From Pedobacter sp. AJM (GTDB lineage: Bacteria; Bacteroidota; Bacteroidia; Sphingobacteriales; Sphingobacteriaceae), in NCBI RefSeq assembly GCF_002197755.1, contig NZ_NHOT01000001.1, forward strand, positions 744,001 to 808,000: a stretch of 64,000 nt of DNA. Reading direction: 5' to 3'. The notes below the pieces were generated by a model. It worked only from the letters and a program-made list of their open reading frames with translations, was not told the origin of the DNA and did no database searches. The stretch's first letter is position 1, and the number at the start of each line of letters is the position of its first letter. Both the position numbers and the translations under genes were made by a program. Below, piece after piece: positions 24,860 through 33,795 of this stretch.

Positions 24860-27235
24860 TTAATTGGTTACTGGCACAACTGCCGGGTTAAAATTATTTT
24901 CAGTGATGTAATAATATATTTTACCATTAGATAAAAACTGCTGTTCTATCTGTGTCGCTCTCTTAATTTGCTGAACGGATTGATTTAGTAGTTTGATATA
25001 ACTTTCAAACTGATCCAGTGGCATTTTGGAAGTGCTCTTTAAATCATTGACCTTATATTTAGCTAAAAACTCATTATTCAATGGTAATCCGGTTACTAAT
25101 TTAACATAGTCAGCCAGTGTCATCGCTTTTATCTCACCAGAAGATACTTTCATGCCCAACAATTGCTTTGGCATTTTAATATAGTTTTTAACCAGTTTCC
25201 TTCTGAAAGATGATTGATCTGCCTGCAGGTTTTCGCCCAGCATGATTGAAAAAACATCAAGAATCTGTTTGTATTCCATGTTATTTAACACAATCGCATA
25301 TTGCAAAGCTGATCGGTTATTTTTCACTACATCAGCAGATAAGTTTGCCGTACTGAAATACTTAAAGGCATTATGCGGCATCCGGTCTGCTACTTCTGCA
25401 CCCACTGGTGGCGGTAGCAGGCTTTCCACATCAGCAGCAAGATTTTTACGGGAAATACCGGTTAAACGAAATGCACTATCTAGCGAACTGATCTGATTTT
25501 CGATATCCATATTGGTTTCTTTTACAAAACGGCGTAAGGCTATCGTCATACTCTGGTTTGAATTTACAGATCCTTTGGTTGGGAATACCACTCCTCCCTG
25601 GATCAAACTATTTTTAGGATAATCCAGATAGTAAGAGATTGAATCCTGAAGACTGGTGTTATATGGCTGAAAGCTTTTTAAGCCTTCACCTTTAACCATG
25701 GTGTTTTTTCTGTATTCAGCAGAACGGATGGCTGATTCAGAAACCAGTTTACGCGCCTGAATTACAAAATTATTGAACGATTGATTGAAATCACTATATA
25801 CCTGAAGTGCCAAAATCCGGGCATCTGCAAGGGCAACCTGCTCACTTAATTCATTAATCAGGTAATTATTAGTACCACCTATATTCCCTGTACTACCCAC
25901 CAGGATAATGAGATTGGTTTCATTCTTTTTGGCTTTAAAAAGGCTCAAGCCTGCTTTTAAGCCATCAAATACAGGTCCTTCAGCTACTTCTCCATTACAC
26001 CTCAACGTATTTTTGGCCTGGTTGGATAAAAAGGTCATTAACTTCCGGTAGTCATTCTGAATCGGGCTGACGAAGATTCCCTGAAGCGCGCAGCCAGATT
26101 CACCGCGGTATACTACACCGCCATAGCTTATATTTGTACCCTTACCGAAATCGCCCATGGTATTTTCAAATGAAGCAATGGTATTGGTCATTCCGGATAA
26201 ATATTTCGTCATGGAACTTCCGCCATCTACCACAAACAGCACATTGATCTTATTCTTGTTTTTACGGAGTTTAAGGTAATCCTGATAGGAAAGGGATGAA
26301 CCATTAATCGTTAAAATTTTATTGTCCTTCTTGTTGTAAACATCTGCCGCTATCCCCACGGTGTACGCATTGTCTTCATTGGTGATTACAGGTACACTTT
26401 TTAGGATAACGTTTTCCCGTGGCAGCAAAGGGTCAATCACAAAATCGGTTCCTTTACCCATTCCACTTTTAATGGCTGTTGCGGTAGAATCGTTGCTGTT
26501 ATCATCACCAGGTTTTGCCGAAGTGATATACAAGCGGTCTCCCCAGTTATGCACGGCTTCTGATGAAACCCAGCCATAAATACTTTTTAAGGCCGTATCG
26601 GCAACAAGCTGATCGTCAGAACCAATCAGGTATTTTTTGCCATCTTCGGATTTTTTATAAATATAAGTTATTTCATGCAGTCTTACTTTTGTACGTCTGT
26701 CCTTCAGTTCGGGGGTATTGTAAACCAGAATGGAATCTGTGGTATCAAAATAGAATTTTGGTTCAGTTAACGCATTTTTACCATTTACAATACCTATGGA
26801 TTTTTCGGCATAACCTGTTTTTTGGTTAGAGAATGCGCGTTGCCATAAAAGCAGTTTTGACTTAGCAATCCAGCCATAGCTGATGGCACTTTTTTTATCA
26901 TTAATTTTTCTGCCCCTGATCATTCCTGCTTTGTATTTGATCAGTTTCAGATAACCGTTTTCTTGTTTTGATACATAAAAAGGCTCCATAAAACCTATTT
27001 TTTTCATGATCAGGCTACCACCCGGAGCGGTGGTGGTATAATTGTCCTCACGATCTGAAAACACAATCCAGGGCAAACGGCTGTTGCTGGTATTTTCATT
27101 TACATTGATGGATTCTGCAGGCCTTTCATAGGCCTTAGGCATATATTTTACTTTTTTGCCAAATGCTGCCGGCGATTGTGCCTGTGCAAACGATATTCCT
27201 AACAACAGGATGGATAAGGCATAGTATTTTTTCAT
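24860..27235 (-). CDS. tssR: T6SS envelope protein TssR with von Willebrand factor A-like domain
   Basis: TssR is one of the Bacteroidota-specific T6SS proteins that replace the TssJ/L/M membrane complex. The 791 residues start with a signal peptide (1-19, ending AQAQ) and contain SH3-like segments (about 40-220), then a VWA-like domain near 335-510 with INVLFVVDGGSSMTKYLSGM (a DxGSS metal site), VVYRGESG and TNLIILVGSTGN. The rest is helical. It is encoded between the PKD protein and ClpV, the usual place, and should be periplasmic. Confidence 0.88.
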   Translation of the reverse strand: MKKYYALSILLLGISFAQAQSPAAFGKKVKYMPKAYERPAESINVNENTSNSRLPWIVFSDREDNYTTTAPGGSLIMKKIGFMEPFYVSKQENGYLKLIKYKAGMIRGRKINDKKSAISYGWIAKSKLLLWQRAFSNQKTGYAEKSIGIVNGKNALTEPKFYFDTTDSILVYNTPELKDRRTKVRLHEITYIYKKSEDGKKYLIGSDDQLVADTALKSIYGWVSSEAVHNWGDRLYITSAKPGDDNSNDSTATAIKSGMGKGTDFVIDPLLPRENVILKSVPVITNEDNAYTVGIAADVYNKKDNKILTINGSSLSYQDYLKLRKNKNKINVLFVVDGGSSMTKYLSGMTNTIASFENTMGDFGKGTNISYGGVVYRGESGCALQGIFVSPIQNDYRKLMTFLSNQAKNTLRCNGEVAEGPVFDGLKAGLSLFKAKKNETNLIILVGSTGNIGGTNNYLINELSEQVALADARILALQVYSDFNQSFNNFVIQARKLVSESAIRSAEYRKNTMVKGEGLKSFQPYNTSLQDSISYYLDYPKNSLIQGGVVFPTKGSVNSNQSMTIALRRFVKETNMDIENQISSLDSAFRLTGISRKNLAADVESLLPPPVGAEVADRMPHNAFKYFSTANLSADVVKNNRSALQYAIVLNNMEYKQILDVFSIMLGENLQADQSSFRRKLVKNYIKMPKQLLGMKVSSGEIKAMTLADYVKLVTGLPLNNEFLAKYKVNDLKSTSKMPLDQFESYIKLLNQSVQQIKRATQIEQQFLSNGKIYYYITENNFNPAVVPVTN

Positions 27236-27273
27236 AGTTCTTACAGATGAGCTTTAGAAGTTAAGATGTTAAT

Positions 27274-28251
27274 CTATTTTGATTGATCAGTAGCGGCAGT
27301 GGCTGTTGCTGCAGGCTGGACGGTTCCCGAATGTTGTTTAATATTTAATAAACTTGCACAGGTAGAATTTGGTTTAATGGTAAGTTGTGCTTCATCTACC
27401 GCAATCTCTCCCCCGAAGGTTAGGCCCATACAGTACGAATAAATATCAGTCTGTTTTTTCTTTCCGTTCATCTCCACATTAACGGTTACTTTTTCATTGC
27501 CACACATGTATTTGTTAATCAGGTAATAGTAGTTGGAATTAAAATCAGCTCCGTTTGCGATCGCCTGTAAACGTGCCCTGATATCATCGATCGTTTTGCG
27601 TTCTCCATCACCTGGCGCCACTAGATCGTCTACAATCTCTGCATTAGGATCAGTAATCAACACGGTTAAATAAGCGGGTTTACGTGCTTTGTCTGACCGC
27701 AGCCGAACCACATATTTTCCTGGTGCCCGATAAGTATACAAAGCGGTTTTACCTTTCACATCAACCCTTCCGGTTTCGCCGAAAGACCATTCAAAATCTT
27801 TTCCTTCCCCGTCTCCTTCCAATCTGATTTCTTCATTAACCAAACCTGCAGTAGGCCCGCTGATGGTGAGCACACTATCTGTAACGACCGTTTTTACAGT
27901 ATCTCTTACCGTAATCGGAAACTCCTGGCGCAATTCTCCGTCAACCGTTAAGCGTACAATGTAAGTATCCGGTTTAGTGTAATGATAAGATCCCGTTTTT
28001 GTGGTGGCTCTTTCGCCGTTACCAAATTCCCATAGCCACTTTTTGGCATTTGGGGTATTATCGGTAAAAACTAAATCTTCATTTAAATAAATCTCGTCTT
28101 TGAGAATTCTGGCTTCAATTGCTCTTTTTTCGAACAATGAGCTTTTAAACAAAAAGATGAGGCCTGTTAACAGTAATACAGCCAATAAGATGTATAAAAT
28201 AACATAGCCTTGTGAATTTGAATTAACCTGCTTGGTGTTTGAGTCAGACAT
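27274..28251 (-). CDS. tssP: PKD-domain inner-membrane protein of the T6SS complex (TssP-like)
   Basis: The 325 residues have one membrane helix near 17-37 and then two PKD-type beta domains; the marks are KKWLWEFGNGERATTKTGSYHYTKPDTYIVRLTV (about 67-102) and DFEWSFGETGRVDVKGKTALYTYRAPGKYVVRL (about 152-184). A C-terminal domain (about 210-315) has two Cys residues. Subtype iii systems use TssN, Q, O, P and R as their membrane complex; this gene's place between the small TssO-type proteins and TssR fits TssP. The exact letter is inferred from order and domain type. Confidence 0.75.
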   Translation of the reverse strand: MSDSNTKQVNSNSQGYVILYILLAVLLLTGLIFLFKSSLFEKRAIEARILKDEIYLNEDLVFTDNTPNAKKWLWEFGNGERATTKTGSYHYTKPDTYIVRLTVDGELRQEFPITVRDTVKTVVTDSVLTISGPTAGLVNEEIRLEGDGEGKDFEWSFGETGRVDVKGKTALYTYRAPGKYVVRLRSDKARKPAYLTVLITDPNAEIVDDLVAPGDGERKTIDDIRARLQAIANGADFNSNYYYLINKYMCGNEKVTVNVEMNGKKKQTDIYSYCMGLTFGGEIAVDEAQLTIKPNSTCASLLNIKQHSGTVQPAATATAATDQSK

Positions 28252-28295
28252 AGTTAGCGTTTTATATTTATTGTTTTGATAAGGAATTAGATGGT

Positions 28296-28781
28296 TTATC
28301 TTGATGAAATCGTTTGTTGTAACTGTCGCCTGTTGGTAATGCAGTCGTCAAGTTGTCTTTTGTGCAATTCAATATCCGATATATTTCTGTTCTGTTCCTG
28401 CCTGTCGTAAAATAACCTGTCATACAACTGTGCCGTCTGAACGAATATTTTGTAGCGTGAATCGGATGCTTTACGGTCGAATGCTGATTTTATAGAGCCC
28501 AGCGAAAGCTGAATGTCATTCTTTAAAAAAACGGCCTGTACGTTTGGATTATAGCGCGTAATCTGCTTAAAAGTGGTATCAATGGTGGGCATGGTTTCCT
28601 TTACCATGTTTTCAAATACTTCATTTTCATTGATTTTAACTTCAAGATCTTCTTTCGAAATTTCATATCGCGATTGGTTGCTGTAGAAAATACCAAAGCT
28701 CAGCAGCCCTACGGTAAAAACAAACAACGCTGTAAAAAACAAGAATTGTTCGCGTCTTTCTTTAATGCTTAATTTTATCAT
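28296..28781 (-). CDS. tssO: T6SS single-helix envelope protein, TssO-type (second)
   Basis: The 161 residues have a short cytoplasmic N-terminus (IKLSIKERREQF), one membrane helix (about 14-33) and a periplasmic part that is mainly helical and ends ELHKRQLDDCITNRRQLQQTI. It has the same layout, and a similar C-terminal Q-L/I-D-x-C motif, as the gene just upstream, so the two look like divergent paralogues of the TssO type. It is 44 bases before the PKD protein gene. Confidence 0.72.
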   Translation of the reverse strand: MIKLSIKERREQFLFFTALFVFTVGLLSFGIFYSNQSRYEISKEDLEVKINENEVFENMVKETMPTIDTTFKQITRYNPNVQAVFLKNDIQLSLGSIKSAFDRKASDSRYKIFVQTAQLYDRLFYDRQEQNRNISDIELHKRQLDDCITNRRQLQQTISSR

Positions 28782-28790
28782 GGTAAACTA

Positions 28791-29312
28791 TTATCGGCCG
28801 AATCGCCCGTTTCTGATTCTGTTTGCTGCAGACCTGTTGGCCTGTTGACATTCGTCTATTTGCTCTTTATAACGCTGTATGTCGCCTCTCGACTGGATGA
28901 GCGAATCCTGCAAATCAGCCATTGCACCAACGTTATTGTTTAGTTTACCATACAAGTTAAAACTTGGACTATCCTCCGTTTTTTTGGAAATCAGATCTTT
29001 AATTTTGTTGTTGGCCGACTGTATATCAGCAAGAAGAATAGCCTGCTTGCTCATTTCATTGGCATTGTAAGCCCGGTATTGCGCAAGCTCTTTAAAACGA
29101 ACCAGGATCAGGTCAAAGTTGGTATTAATGTCTTTTCTTAAATAAGATAACTTTTCTGTTTCCTTCACTTTTTTATCCAGCAGGGCATATTCATAATCAG
29201 CGGCTGCAAAAAAAAGAAAAATAGAAAAAATAGAAAAAACAGTGAGGATCAAAAAATTCAGGATAAACTTTGTATAAGCATTCCTGATTTCGACGGCGTT
29301 AATGGGTTTCAT
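28791..29312 (-). CDS. T6SS single-helix envelope protein, TssO/TssQ-type (first)
   Basis: The 173 residues have a cytoplasmic N-terminus, one membrane helix near 16-34 (LNFLILTVFSIFSIFLFFAA) and a helical periplasmic part with coiled-coil character (KKVKETEKLSYLRKDINTNF), ending QIDECQQANRSAANRIRNG. It is the first gene of the long minus-strand T6SS operon, 9 bases before its paralogue. In the described Bacteroidota order N-Q-O-P-R this position would be TssQ, yet its sequence looks TssO-like; which name applies is open. Confidence 0.68.
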   Translation of the reverse strand: MKPINAVEIRNAYTKFILNFLILTVFSIFSIFLFFAAADYEYALLDKKVKETEKLSYLRKDINTNFDLILVRFKELAQYRAYNANEMSKQAILLADIQSANNKIKDLISKKTEDSPSFNLYGKLNNNVGAMADLQDSLIQSRGDIQRYKEQIDECQQANRSAANRIRNGRFGR

Positions 29313-29425
29313 AGAGCTTTATGTTTCACTTAAAATAGTTTATAATTAATCTGACAATCAACATCACTTAATCACACAAGCCTTTTCAAATCAACTTTGC
29401 AAATAACAATTTTTTATATTTTGTG

Positions 29426-29461
29426 TTTGGATATAAAAACGATTATTTTAAATTACTTTTA
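29426..29461 (+). promoter_or_regulatory. Possible promoter of tssE-tssF
   Basis: TTTG (29426-29429), a 24-base spacer and TACTTTTA (29454-29461) lie 22 bases before the tssE ATG. The -7 element is identical to the one upstream of the hcp genes and departs from TAnnTTTG in the last base. The 171-base gap also holds the start of the minus-strand T6SS operon, for which I see no clear -7 element. Confidence 0.4.
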
Positions 29462-29483
29462 ACAAACTTTAAGCCAACTTTCT

Positions 29484-29918
29484 ATGTCTGAATTTTTTTT
29501 CAATAAACCCTTCAGATTTAACTCCCTATTTCTAGGTAGTGGACTTCAATCCACTGATCTTGGAAAGTCTATATCGAACCATATCGAATTGATTATTTTT
29601 ACACGATATGGAGAGCACCGCTACCGTAACGATTTTGGTTGTGAGATATGGGACCTTGATTTTGAGTTAATTGTAAGTGAAAGCCTCTGGGAGGAAAAAT
29701 TCCGCAAATCCCTGCTTAAATCGATCTCGGATTATGAATTTAGAATAGATCATATTGCAGTAGAAGTACGTATTACAGAGGTCGAAAATGTATATCCTTT
29801 ACGCAAAATAACAGAGATTAAAAAGAAGGTTGATATCACGGTAAGGGCCAAGATAAAAACCACCGGAGAAAAATATTTTTTTAATACCGCTTTATTCCTC
29901 AGCCCACTTTCAACCTAA
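29484..29918 (+). CDS. tssE: T6SS baseplate protein TssE (gp25-like)
   Basis: TssE is the gp25-like wedge component from which sheath assembly begins. The 144 residues contain the gp25 landmarks: LGKSISNHIELIIFTRYGEHRYRNDFGCEIWDLDFE (about 26-61), the EKFRKSLLKSISDYE helix and a C-terminal strand IKKKVDITVRAKI. It opens a plus-strand unit with tssF, 27 bases apart. Confidence 0.92.
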   Translation: MSEFFFNKPFRFNSLFLGSGLQSTDLGKSISNHIELIIFTRYGEHRYRNDFGCEIWDLDFELIVSESLWEEKFRKSLLKSISDYEFRIDHIAVEVRITEVENVYPLRKITEIKKKVDITVRAKIKTTGEKYFFNTALFLSPLST

Positions 29919-29945
29919 TCTAAAAACGACTCATTTATCCTACAC

Positions 29946-31811
29946 ATGAAACCAGTATTTTATTCATCAAAAGATGAAATCCGAAATAGAATATTAAAAA
30001 ACGCAGAAGATTTCTGGAATATTAAAGACAGTAATGATTTTGATCCGTTAGTCAGGTTAATTATTGAAGCCTTAAGTAACGAACTTTTTAATGTTGCCAA
30101 TGATGTTAAAAATCTGGAAAACAGAATTTTTGATAAGATCAGCCGGATTTTAGCACCTGATCACCTGACTTCTTCGTTGCCTGCCCATGCCATTATCCAA
30201 GCCAGGCCTATTGAAGATGAAGATTACCTTTCGCCATACACCCAGTTTGCTTTTAAGAAAAGCGTTCAGCAGGAAAATGACAAAGCTAAAAAAACAGACA
30301 TTTTTTTTAGTCCATTGCATACTATAAAAGTTCATAATGCCACTGTAAAATATATTGCAACCGGAAATACCCTTTTTAATACCGTAAATACAAGTAAACA
30401 ACCGCTCTTAAATACACTTCCTGGCTTTTCAATAGAAAAGAATACCATGTATATTGGCTTAAGCGGGATTAAAAACTGGATGGATTTTAACAAGTTGAAT
30501 TTATTTTTCGACTGGAAGAATTATTCGGTACCTGAAAATACCTATGATTTGTTATCACTGGGAAAATGGTTTTATAAGGATAACGAACTCAGTGCTTATA
30601 CAGAACGATTTATGGATGAACCTTTAACAGGTAAAGTTGAAGCCCCCTTCCATCACAAGCAATTGCTTAATCTCATTAAAGCGGATATTTTGCAGTTTTA
30701 CAGTAACCGGTTTCTCACACTGGGCGATCTTAACGATTTCAACATCGATGATCAACAGGAATTGCCTGCTGCCTTGGGCAACATTTTCCAGCCCGCAGCT
30801 TTAAATCAGATCGATAAAAATGTAAAATGGCTGAAAGTAATTTTTCCGGCGGTAATTAATCAGGAAATGCTGAATGAACTTCATGTTTACATCAATGCAT
30901 TCCCGGTGGTTAATAAGAGATTAAGCCAGATTAAACACCGGCTTAAAACGATGAATAACATTATCCCGATTAAAACAGAAGCCCTTGATCAAATGCTTGC
31001 AGTAGAAAACCTGCAAGATAACCACGGGCATAGTTATAATGAAATTCCCTTTACCAACGAGAATGAAAAGGGTGATGGCTCATTTTCCATCAGGTATGGT
31101 GGAACAGAACGCTTCGATACGAGGAATGCAAAAGAGCTCGTTGACTATCTTTTTGAATTGCTTCGAGATGAAAAAGCTGCTTTCTCTGCCTATGGCCCTG
31201 ATTTTTTAAGCACCATACTCAAAAACTTAGAACAAAACATTGCCCTTATTGAACAAAAAAGCCGTTCGGCGCTGAAAGATATTAAAGAACTGCCAAGTTA
31301 CATCATACTAAAACCGATTGATGATGCTGATATTTTATTTGTAGATATCTGGGTAACACAGGCTGAAGAAGCCAACCACATTAATGCAGGTAGCCGGTTG
31401 GTGGTTTATGAGAACAATAAAGTCAATGCCGAAAGTATCTTTTTACTGAGCCAGACAAAAGGAGGCCGCACAAAGTTAAATGCCACCAACAGGGTACAGG
31501 CTTATAAGTATGGCTTAACTACGGCAGACAGGATTATCACCAAAGCTGATGTCATTAATTTTTGCCGTTATGAACTGGGTGAGAAACTGAGTGGAATTAC
31601 TTTGGCCAAAGGCATTATGATGGACCATAAACCCAATGCGGGCTTTATTAAAACAACAGATATTATTATTGAGCCTGCCGAAAATATAAAACTGACTGCT
31701 GAAGATTGGGAAGAACTATTAAGTTTAACCCTGGCTAAATTAAAACTCAGAAGTACGATGAACATACATTACCGGATGTTATTAAAGCCTTCCGTGTATA
31801 AAGTAATATAA
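29946..31811 (+). CDS. tssF: T6SS baseplate protein TssF
   Basis: The 621 residues match the subtype iii TssF style: an N-terminal block with DFDPLVRLIIEALSNELFNVANDVKNLENRIFDKISRILAPDHLTSSLPAHAI, a beta-rich middle and, near residues 368-470, a stretch ending in LPSYIILKPIDDADILFVDIWVT. TssF with TssG forms the baseplate wedge core. tssG converges on it, with only 19 bases between the stops. Confidence 0.9.
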   Translation: MKPVFYSSKDEIRNRILKNAEDFWNIKDSNDFDPLVRLIIEALSNELFNVANDVKNLENRIFDKISRILAPDHLTSSLPAHAIIQARPIEDEDYLSPYTQFAFKKSVQQENDKAKKTDIFFSPLHTIKVHNATVKYIATGNTLFNTVNTSKQPLLNTLPGFSIEKNTMYIGLSGIKNWMDFNKLNLFFDWKNYSVPENTYDLLSLGKWFYKDNELSAYTERFMDEPLTGKVEAPFHHKQLLNLIKADILQFYSNRFLTLGDLNDFNIDDQQELPAALGNIFQPAALNQIDKNVKWLKVIFPAVINQEMLNELHVYINAFPVVNKRLSQIKHRLKTMNNIIPIKTEALDQMLAVENLQDNHGHSYNEIPFTNENEKGDGSFSIRYGGTERFDTRNAKELVDYLFELLRDEKAAFSAYGPDFLSTILKNLEQNIALIEQKSRSALKDIKELPSYIILKPIDDADILFVDIWVTQAEEANHINAGSRLVVYENNKVNAESIFLLSQTKGGRTKLNATNRVQAYKYGLTTADRIITKADVINFCRYELGEKLSGITLAKGIMMDHKPNAGFIKTTDIIIEPAENIKLTAEDWEELLSLTLAKLKLRSTMNIHYRMLLKPSVYKVI

Positions 31812-31830
31812 TTACGTGTTTAAAACAGGA

Positions 31831-32769
31831 TTAAATATAAACCGTGTAGCCCAGATAGGCACTTTCGCCACCATCAGTTAATAAGGTTTCCTGAAAGTCT
31901 GCGGCCGTTAGTAATTCAACATTTACGTCAGCATCAACTGGTATAAGGTAGCTAATGGCCATATCTAAAATAGCACGGTTTGGCTGCCCCGGAATAAACT
32001 TAATCAATTCCTGCGGGGTGGCTGGTCCAATATTGATGTGATAAGCTTCGTTGTCGGGCATAAAGCTGTCTCCAATAATGGTGTCAATACCAAGGGCACT
32101 TTGCCCCAGCTGCATCTGCATGTCATCCGCTATTTTTACAGGGCTAACATTGGCCGAAGCATCTACCAGCAGAATCGGCAGATTAAACAAGGCTGTAAGT
32201 ACTTTAGATACGAAATCGATATCATTCCTTTTTTGCTGAATTTCAGGTAGCAGGTGCATCCAGATAATGCTCTGCTCTTTATTTAACAAATTAAATTCAT
32301 CCCAGCCAAATTCGAAGATCTGGCTTAAATCAGCATAGGTGGTTTTTTTATCAAGTTTATTTTCATAAAGCTCGGTCATGATCCTGACATGATTGATTTC
32401 AGCATCAAAAGGTGTAAAAAACAACCTGGCATGCCGTTCTTCCTCCCTCCTGTCCTTAATATCCTTAATCATGGATTCTTCATCCATCCCCGCGCTTCCG
32501 GTAGGTGGACGGTGAAAAAGTCCTTCAGGTAACATATCATATAAACTTTCCCGGTTGGCGCTGATGCGGATGCGGTCTTGCCTTCTCTTTTCAGAATAAT
32601 AAACTTCACTGTTTTCGATATCTTTTGCAAAAGCGCGCTTATCCGGTCCAATGGGAATAATTTCAATCCTGTCGGCAGCAATGACCTCCCGTTCTATCAG
32701 GTCGGCAGCATGTGCAATCGCTTTATAATCGGTAAAGAGTTCATTATGAACCAAAGTTTCTTTTTTCAT
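31831..32769 (-). CDS. tssG: T6SS baseplate protein TssG (Bacteroidota type)
   Basis: The 312 residues resemble Bacteroidota TssG proteins: DRIEIIPIGPDKRAFAKDIENSEVYYS near the start, EERHARLFFTPFDAEINHVRIMTELYENK near 115-145, IQQKRNDIDFVSKVLTALFNLPI in the middle and the C-terminal ESAYLGYTVYI. TssG and TssF are wedge partners, so finding it facing tssF is expected. It is the only baseplate gene on the minus strand, divergent from tssN, and needs its own promoter (a weak TAAATTTA lies in the gap). Confidence 0.8.
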   Translation of the reverse strand: MKKETLVHNELFTDYKAIAHAADLIEREVIAADRIEIIPIGPDKRAFAKDIENSEVYYSEKRRQDRIRISANRESLYDMLPEGLFHRPPTGSAGMDEESMIKDIKDRREEERHARLFFTPFDAEINHVRIMTELYENKLDKKTTYADLSQIFEFGWDEFNLLNKEQSIIWMHLLPEIQQKRNDIDFVSKVLTALFNLPILLVDASANVSPVKIADDMQMQLGQSALGIDTIIGDSFMPDNEAYHINIGPATPQELIKFIPGQPNRAILDMAISYLIPVDADVNVELLTAADFQETLLTDGGESAYLGYTVYI

Positions 32770-32851
32770 CTAAACTTTAAGCTAGATTATTTGTTAAGGT
32801 TAAATTTATATTATAGAAAAAAATAGGATTACAATCAACTACTAAAGATAC

Positions 32852-32859
32852 TATATTTG
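32852..32859 (+). promoter_or_regulatory. -7 element of the tssN-tssK unit
   Basis: TATATTTG is a full match to TAnnTTTG, 26 bases before the tssN ATG. No TTTG is seen at the expected distance upstream, so the promoter may need an activator. Confidence 0.45.
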
Positions 32860-32884
32860 TAACACATCACATCTAAAAAAATTA

Positions 32885-33778
32885 ATGGACGTTCAATCAT
32901 TTTTTATTCGCTATCTGCTATTTCCGCTGATCTTCATTGTCTCGGCCAGCGTACTCTCTATCATTAATAAAAAGAACCAGTTTCTTAATAACAAAAGACT
33001 TATTGTAAGTGTTCTGCTTATCGGCATTATTTTAGCACTCCCCGGTTTTTTAGGGTTTCTGAATTTTAATTTCATGCCTTGGGGCTACATCATCTGCTGT
33101 ATTTTTTACATTTTAACCGGTACCGTTTTTGTATATCTGCTCACCAAGCACTACGCCACTGAGCTACTGGAACGTAAGGTATTTATTTTCTTCGCGACGC
33201 TGGTTTCAGCTATTCTGGCACTTTATTTATATCAACTGGCTTTTAACTGGCTAAGCAATGTTCATTTTGGCTGGTGGGGAGCCGGAAGTATTGCCTGGTT
33301 CTTTGTACCGCTCATGTTCTGGTGGGCATATGTTTCCCTGCTGGGCATCCCGTCAGAAATTTACAAGATCTGGAAATACCCTGCAACACCTCTGGACATT
33401 AACATGGACCATGTAGATTTTAATAAGTTACTGGTATTGGAGCTTGAACTTTATAAAAAAAGCAGTGATCCTGAACCTTTAAAAGTTAAAGTTAAGGCAC
33501 CTGAAAATATGAACTTTGGTATCTGGTTTCATAAATTCATTGATGATTATAACCTTAAATTTGCTAAAAACCCTGTTGAATTCAGAGATGAAGACCAGGA
33601 TGGTTACAAGTGGATATTCTTTATCAAAACATCATTCTTTAAAAGGAATATTTTTATTGACCCGGATTTAGACATCACAGAGAACGGCATTTCAGAAAAA
33701 ATGACCATTTATGCTAAACGTGTATCCGAAAACGTTAACAAGCCAAATGAAGTAGGAGAAAGTGCTATCTTTATCTAA
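32885..33778 (+). CDS. tssN: T6SS membrane protein TssN
   Basis: TssN is the inner-membrane anchor of subtype iii systems; in Bacteroides fragilis it links the membrane complex to the baseplate. The 297 residues have five hydrophobic helices in the first 160 (about 10-27, 38-58, 64-86, 94-114 and 134-155) and a soluble cytoplasmic part with VDFNKLLVLELELYKKS and FGIWFHKFIDDYN. It is followed after 17 bases by tssK. Confidence 0.9.
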   Translation: MDVQSFFIRYLLFPLIFIVSASVLSIINKKNQFLNNKRLIVSVLLIGIILALPGFLGFLNFNFMPWGYIICCIFYILTGTVFVYLLTKHYATELLERKVFIFFATLVSAILALYLYQLAFNWLSNVHFGWWGAGSIAWFFVPLMFWWAYVSLLGIPSEIYKIWKYPATPLDINMDHVDFNKLLVLELELYKKSSDPEPLKVKVKAPENMNFGIWFHKFIDDYNLKFAKNPVEFRDEDQDGYKWIFFIKTSFFKRNIFIDPDLDITENGISEKMTIYAKRVSENVNKPNEVGESAIFI

Positions 33779-33795
33779 CCATTAAAACCGCTACC

